A stretch of DNA of 7,795 nucleotides, taken from contig JBFGUI010000187.1 in the NCBI GenBank assembly GCA_041565695.1, positions 1-7,795 of the forward strand, in the 5' to 3' direction. The translations under genes and the position numbers were made by a program. Origin of the DNA: Pelagibius sp041565695. Its GTDB lineage: Bacteria > Pseudomonadota > Alphaproteobacteria > Kiloniellales > Kiloniellaceae. Below, piece by piece: positions 6,492 to 7,795 of this stretch (positions are counted from its first letter, which is position 1; each line of letters begins with the position of its first letter). The notes below the pieces were generated by a model that saw only the letters and a program-made list of their open reading frames with translations, made no database searches and was not told the DNA's origin.

Positions 6492-6928
6492 GCGAGCGAA
6501 AAAGCGACCGTCAGAGCCACCAGGGAGAGCGCGACACCGCCGAGGACCAGCCGGCGCTGCTTCTTGGTCTTGAGCACGATCTCGCCCTGGCGCGCTTCTT
6601 CCGGCGAGAGCGTGGCGGCGGCATCGGTGGCACCGGCGGAACTCGGCCTTGCCGGGCTGCCGTGTATGGTCGCCGGACCGCGCGGTTTCTCGTCTCCTGC
6701 GGGCAAAGTCGCCAGGGCACGCACGACGCGGTCGAGCATGTCGGGCTCTCCACCGCCCATGTTCTCCTCTTCGGCGACCGCGAGTTCGCGCGCGTCCTGT
6801 TCCCAGCTCTGCAGCACGCGGCGCTTCTGGTCGTCGGTCAAAGAGTGGTCGACCAGGACCTCCTCCGGGGTCCGATAGACGGAGCGGGGCTGGGCGACGG
6901 CATTGTCGAGCTTTTCCTGCGGAGTCAT
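6488..6928 (-). CDS. Hypothetical tail-anchored protein with acidic N-terminal helical module
   Basis: I do not recognise a named family. From ATG 6928 the protein is 146 residues. Residues about 18-70 form a conserved-looking soluble module: TPEEVLVDHSLTDDQKRRVL, then a SWEQDARELAVAEEENM stretch and GGGEPDMLDRVVRAL, predicted as two or three amphipathic helices. I have the impression of similar short proteins in alphaproteobacteria, but no function is known to me. A Pro/Ala/Gly-rich linker follows (about 75-108), then a charged stretch ending KTKKQRR at about 120-126, then one hydrophobic helix of about 20 residues running to the very C terminus. By the positive-inside rule the N-terminal module would be cytoplasmic, with the tail as membrane anchor. 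An in-frame ATG at 6970 would add 14 residues but has no ribosome site. The gene is convergent with the CaCA-family gene and may have its own promoter in the upstream gap. Confidence 0.82.
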   Translation of the reverse strand: MTPQEKLDNAVAQPRSVYRTPEEVLVDHSLTDDQKRRVLQSWEQDARELAVAEEENMGGGEPDMLDRVVRALATLPAGDEKPRGPATIHGSPARPSSAGATDAAATLSPEEARQGEIVLKTKKQRRLVLGGVALSLVALTVAFSLA

Positions 6929-6933
6929 TGCAT

Positions 6934-6939
6934 CTCCTT
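6934..6939 (-). promoter_or_regulatory. Ribosome binding site of the tail-anchored protein gene
   Basis: Read on the minus strand this is AAGGAG, 5 bases before the ATG at 6928. It favours that start over the upstream ATG at 6970, which has no purine-rich site before it. Confidence 0.75.
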
Positions 6940-6973
6940 CCTGTAGCCTCGGGTTGCGGTCCACAGCCATAAT

Positions 6974-6999
6974 CGGCGTGCGCGCGATGCCGCACGCCG
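6974..6999. repeat. Perfect 9-bp inverted repeat upstream of the tail-anchored protein gene
   Basis: CGGCGTGCG at 6974-6982 and CGCACGCCG at 6991-6999 are exact reverse complements around an 8-base spacer. The element lies 46-71 bases ahead of the ATG at 6928. On the minus strand a weak -10-like GATTAT (6974-6969) adjoins it, so it could be an operator overlapping a promoter, or a leader hairpin. No T-run follows on either strand, which argues against an intrinsic terminator. The promoter reading is inference. Confidence 0.45.
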
Positions 7000-7164
7000 T
7001 TCGGCGGCCGGTCAGCGCCGGGCGCTCCGGGAGAGACGTTGCTGGGCGGGAAATCGGAAAGGCCGGGCGCCTTCATCGGGCCCTTTGCCGCCGACCAACG
7101 AAGCGAAAGACGGAACGCAGGGCGGGTTGCGCACAGTGGCTGCAGACCTGCCGAATCAGCGCCT

Positions 7165-7180
7165 ATGTTATTGAGAACAT
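7165..7180. repeat. Small AT-rich inverted repeat, possible operator
   Basis: ATGTT at 7165-7169 and AACAT at 7176-7180 are exact reverse complements with a 6-base spacer, ATTGAG. This is the most AT-rich patch of the intergenic region. A TTGACC hexamer on the minus strand (7203-7198) lies upstream, but no good -10 sits at normal spacing. A 5-bp repeat this size can arise by chance, so it is only a candidate regulatory site. Confidence 0.2.
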
Positions 7181-7260
7181 GGGTTGCAGAGCTGGGAGGT
7201 CAACCCCCCGGCCGAACCGCGTCATGGAGTTGGGCGCCCGCCGCGGGAAGGCTTGGCGCG

Positions 7261-7795
7261 TCAGGAATAGCGCTCCGGGCCGTTCCACTGTTCGTCGGAG
7301 TAGCGGTCGCCGTGCGCCCAGCCGACCGGCAGCACGCTCTCGATGCGCGCCATGTCCGTTTCGGAAAGACCAAGCTCGGCGCCGGCGGCCAATTCCTTCA
7401 GGTGCGCGATCGAACGCGTGCCGGGGATCGCGATGACGGCGGGGCTGCGGTGCAGCAGCCAGGCGAGGCTGAGAGACGCCGCCGAGATGCCCATCTCCGC
7501 CGCGAGCGCACGGAAATGATCGGTGATCTGCAGGTTGGCCGAGAGGTTGGGTTCCTGGAAGCGCGGGTTCACCTTGAGGAAGCCCGAGGCCGCGACACTG
7601 TCAGTGCCGGGCGGCCGGTCCGTCAGCAGCCCGCGGCCGACCGGCGAGAAGGCAACAAGGCTGGTGCCCAGGGCCTCGCAGGCCTGCACCAGGCCGAGTT
7701 CCACCGCCCGTGTCGAGAGCGAATACTCCGACTGCACCGCAGCCACCGGGTGAACGGCCGCGGCACGGCGCAGCGAGGCTGGCGCGATCTCGGAA
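7261..7795 (-). CDS. Aldo/keto reductase (C-terminal part, start off the right edge)
   Basis: The minus-strand frame is open from the window edge to a TGA at 7263-7261, giving the last 177 residues of a protein that is usually about 325 long. It is an NAD(P)H-dependent oxidoreductase with an (alpha/beta)8 barrel, acting on carbonyl compounds in the cytoplasm. Visible family signatures in order: PVAAVQSEYSLSTR near the start of the fragment, the strand VAFSPVGRGLLT, SLAWLLHRSPAVIAIPGTRS, and the cofactor-phosphate loop continuing IAHLKELAAG. The pattern resembles the AKR subgroup often annotated as plant-pathogen or YakC-like reductases. The catalytic Asp-Tyr-Lys-His residues would lie in the missing N-terminal half, so activity cannot be judged. 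A GTG inside the fragment (7746) is not the start, because the family sequence (SEIAPASLRRAAAVHP) continues upstream of it to the edge. Confidence 0.92.
   Translation of the reverse strand, partial: SEIAPASLRRAAAVHPVAAVQSEYSLSTRAVELGLVQACEALGTSLVAFSPVGRGLLTDRPPGTDSVAASGFLKVNPRFQEPNLSANLQITDHFRALAAEMGISAASLSLAWLLHRSPAVIAIPGTRSIAHLKELAAGAELGLSETDMARIESVLPVGWAHGDRYSDEQWNGPERYS

Larger units (their letters stand above)
6929..7260. other. 332-base intergenic region between the tail-anchored and aldo/keto reductase genes
   Basis: Both flanking genes are on the minus strand, so this stretch should hold the end of the reductase transcript and the promoter of the tail-anchored gene. I see no convincing protein-coding frame; the open frames crossing it have Arg/Pro-rich translations typical of GC-rich antisense. 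It contains a perfect 9-bp inverted repeat at 6974-6999 and a small AT-richer inverted repeat at 7165-7180. No terminator with a U-tract is visible after the reductase stop. No tRNA or other RNA gene is recognisable. Confidence 0.6.

Noticed and set aside
5205..7076. 623-codon open frame on the minus strand across the CaCA gene and the intergenic region
   Set aside because: It overlaps three better-supported genes in other frames and reads as low-complexity Arg/Gln/Gly sequence, a GC-rich artefact.
6903..7436. 177-codon plus-strand open frame across the intergenic region
   Set aside because: It overlaps the starts or ends of two real minus-strand genes, has Arg/Ser-rich low-complexity sequence, and has no ribosome site.

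Overview
The window is very GC-rich and densely packed with genes. Codon use strongly favours G or C in third positions, and protein relatedness looks proteobacterial. An alphaproteobacterial chromosome (a Rhodospirillales-like lineage) is my best guess, but that is inference from style and gene content; there is no rRNA or other marker to settle it. I see no insertion sequence, phage gene, CRISPR array, tRNA or integrase.

Layout: (1) 1-381, plus strand: the C-terminal half of a TauE/SafE-family membrane permease that enters from the left, followed by a strong GC hairpin. (2) 530-5388, plus strand: a tight three-gene operon. It encodes an HlyD-type periplasmic adaptor (YhiI-like), a 913-residue ABC protein with two ATPase domains fused to a permease (RbbA), and a separate ABC-2 permease (YhhJ-like). 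The first two genes overlap at ATGA and the third begins 3 bases after the second stops. (3) 5457-6491, plus strand: a CaCA-superfamily (sodium/calcium exchanger-like) membrane protein, 68 bases downstream of the operon and possibly read with it. (4) 6488-6928, minus strand: a small tail-anchored protein of unknown function. It converges on the exchanger gene, and the two stop codons interlock in a single CTAG. (5) 6929-7260: a 332-base non-coding stretch with two inverted repeats. (6) 7261-7795, minus strand: the C-terminal part of an aldo/keto reductase whose start lies off the right edge.

How the genes work together: the adaptor, RbbA and YhhJ together supply two nucleotide-binding domains, two transmembrane domains and a periplasmic adaptor, which is a complete ABC-2 export machine. 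Two points of molecular asymmetry stand out. In RbbA, one composite ATP site lacks both the switch histidine and a normal signature motif, while the other is intact. In the CaCA protein, the first alpha repeat has lost the ion-binding acidic and amide residues that the second repeat keeps. I do not see a clearly unprecedented system. The operon type is known from E. coli; the most open items are the degenerate exchanger and its convergent tail-anchored neighbour.
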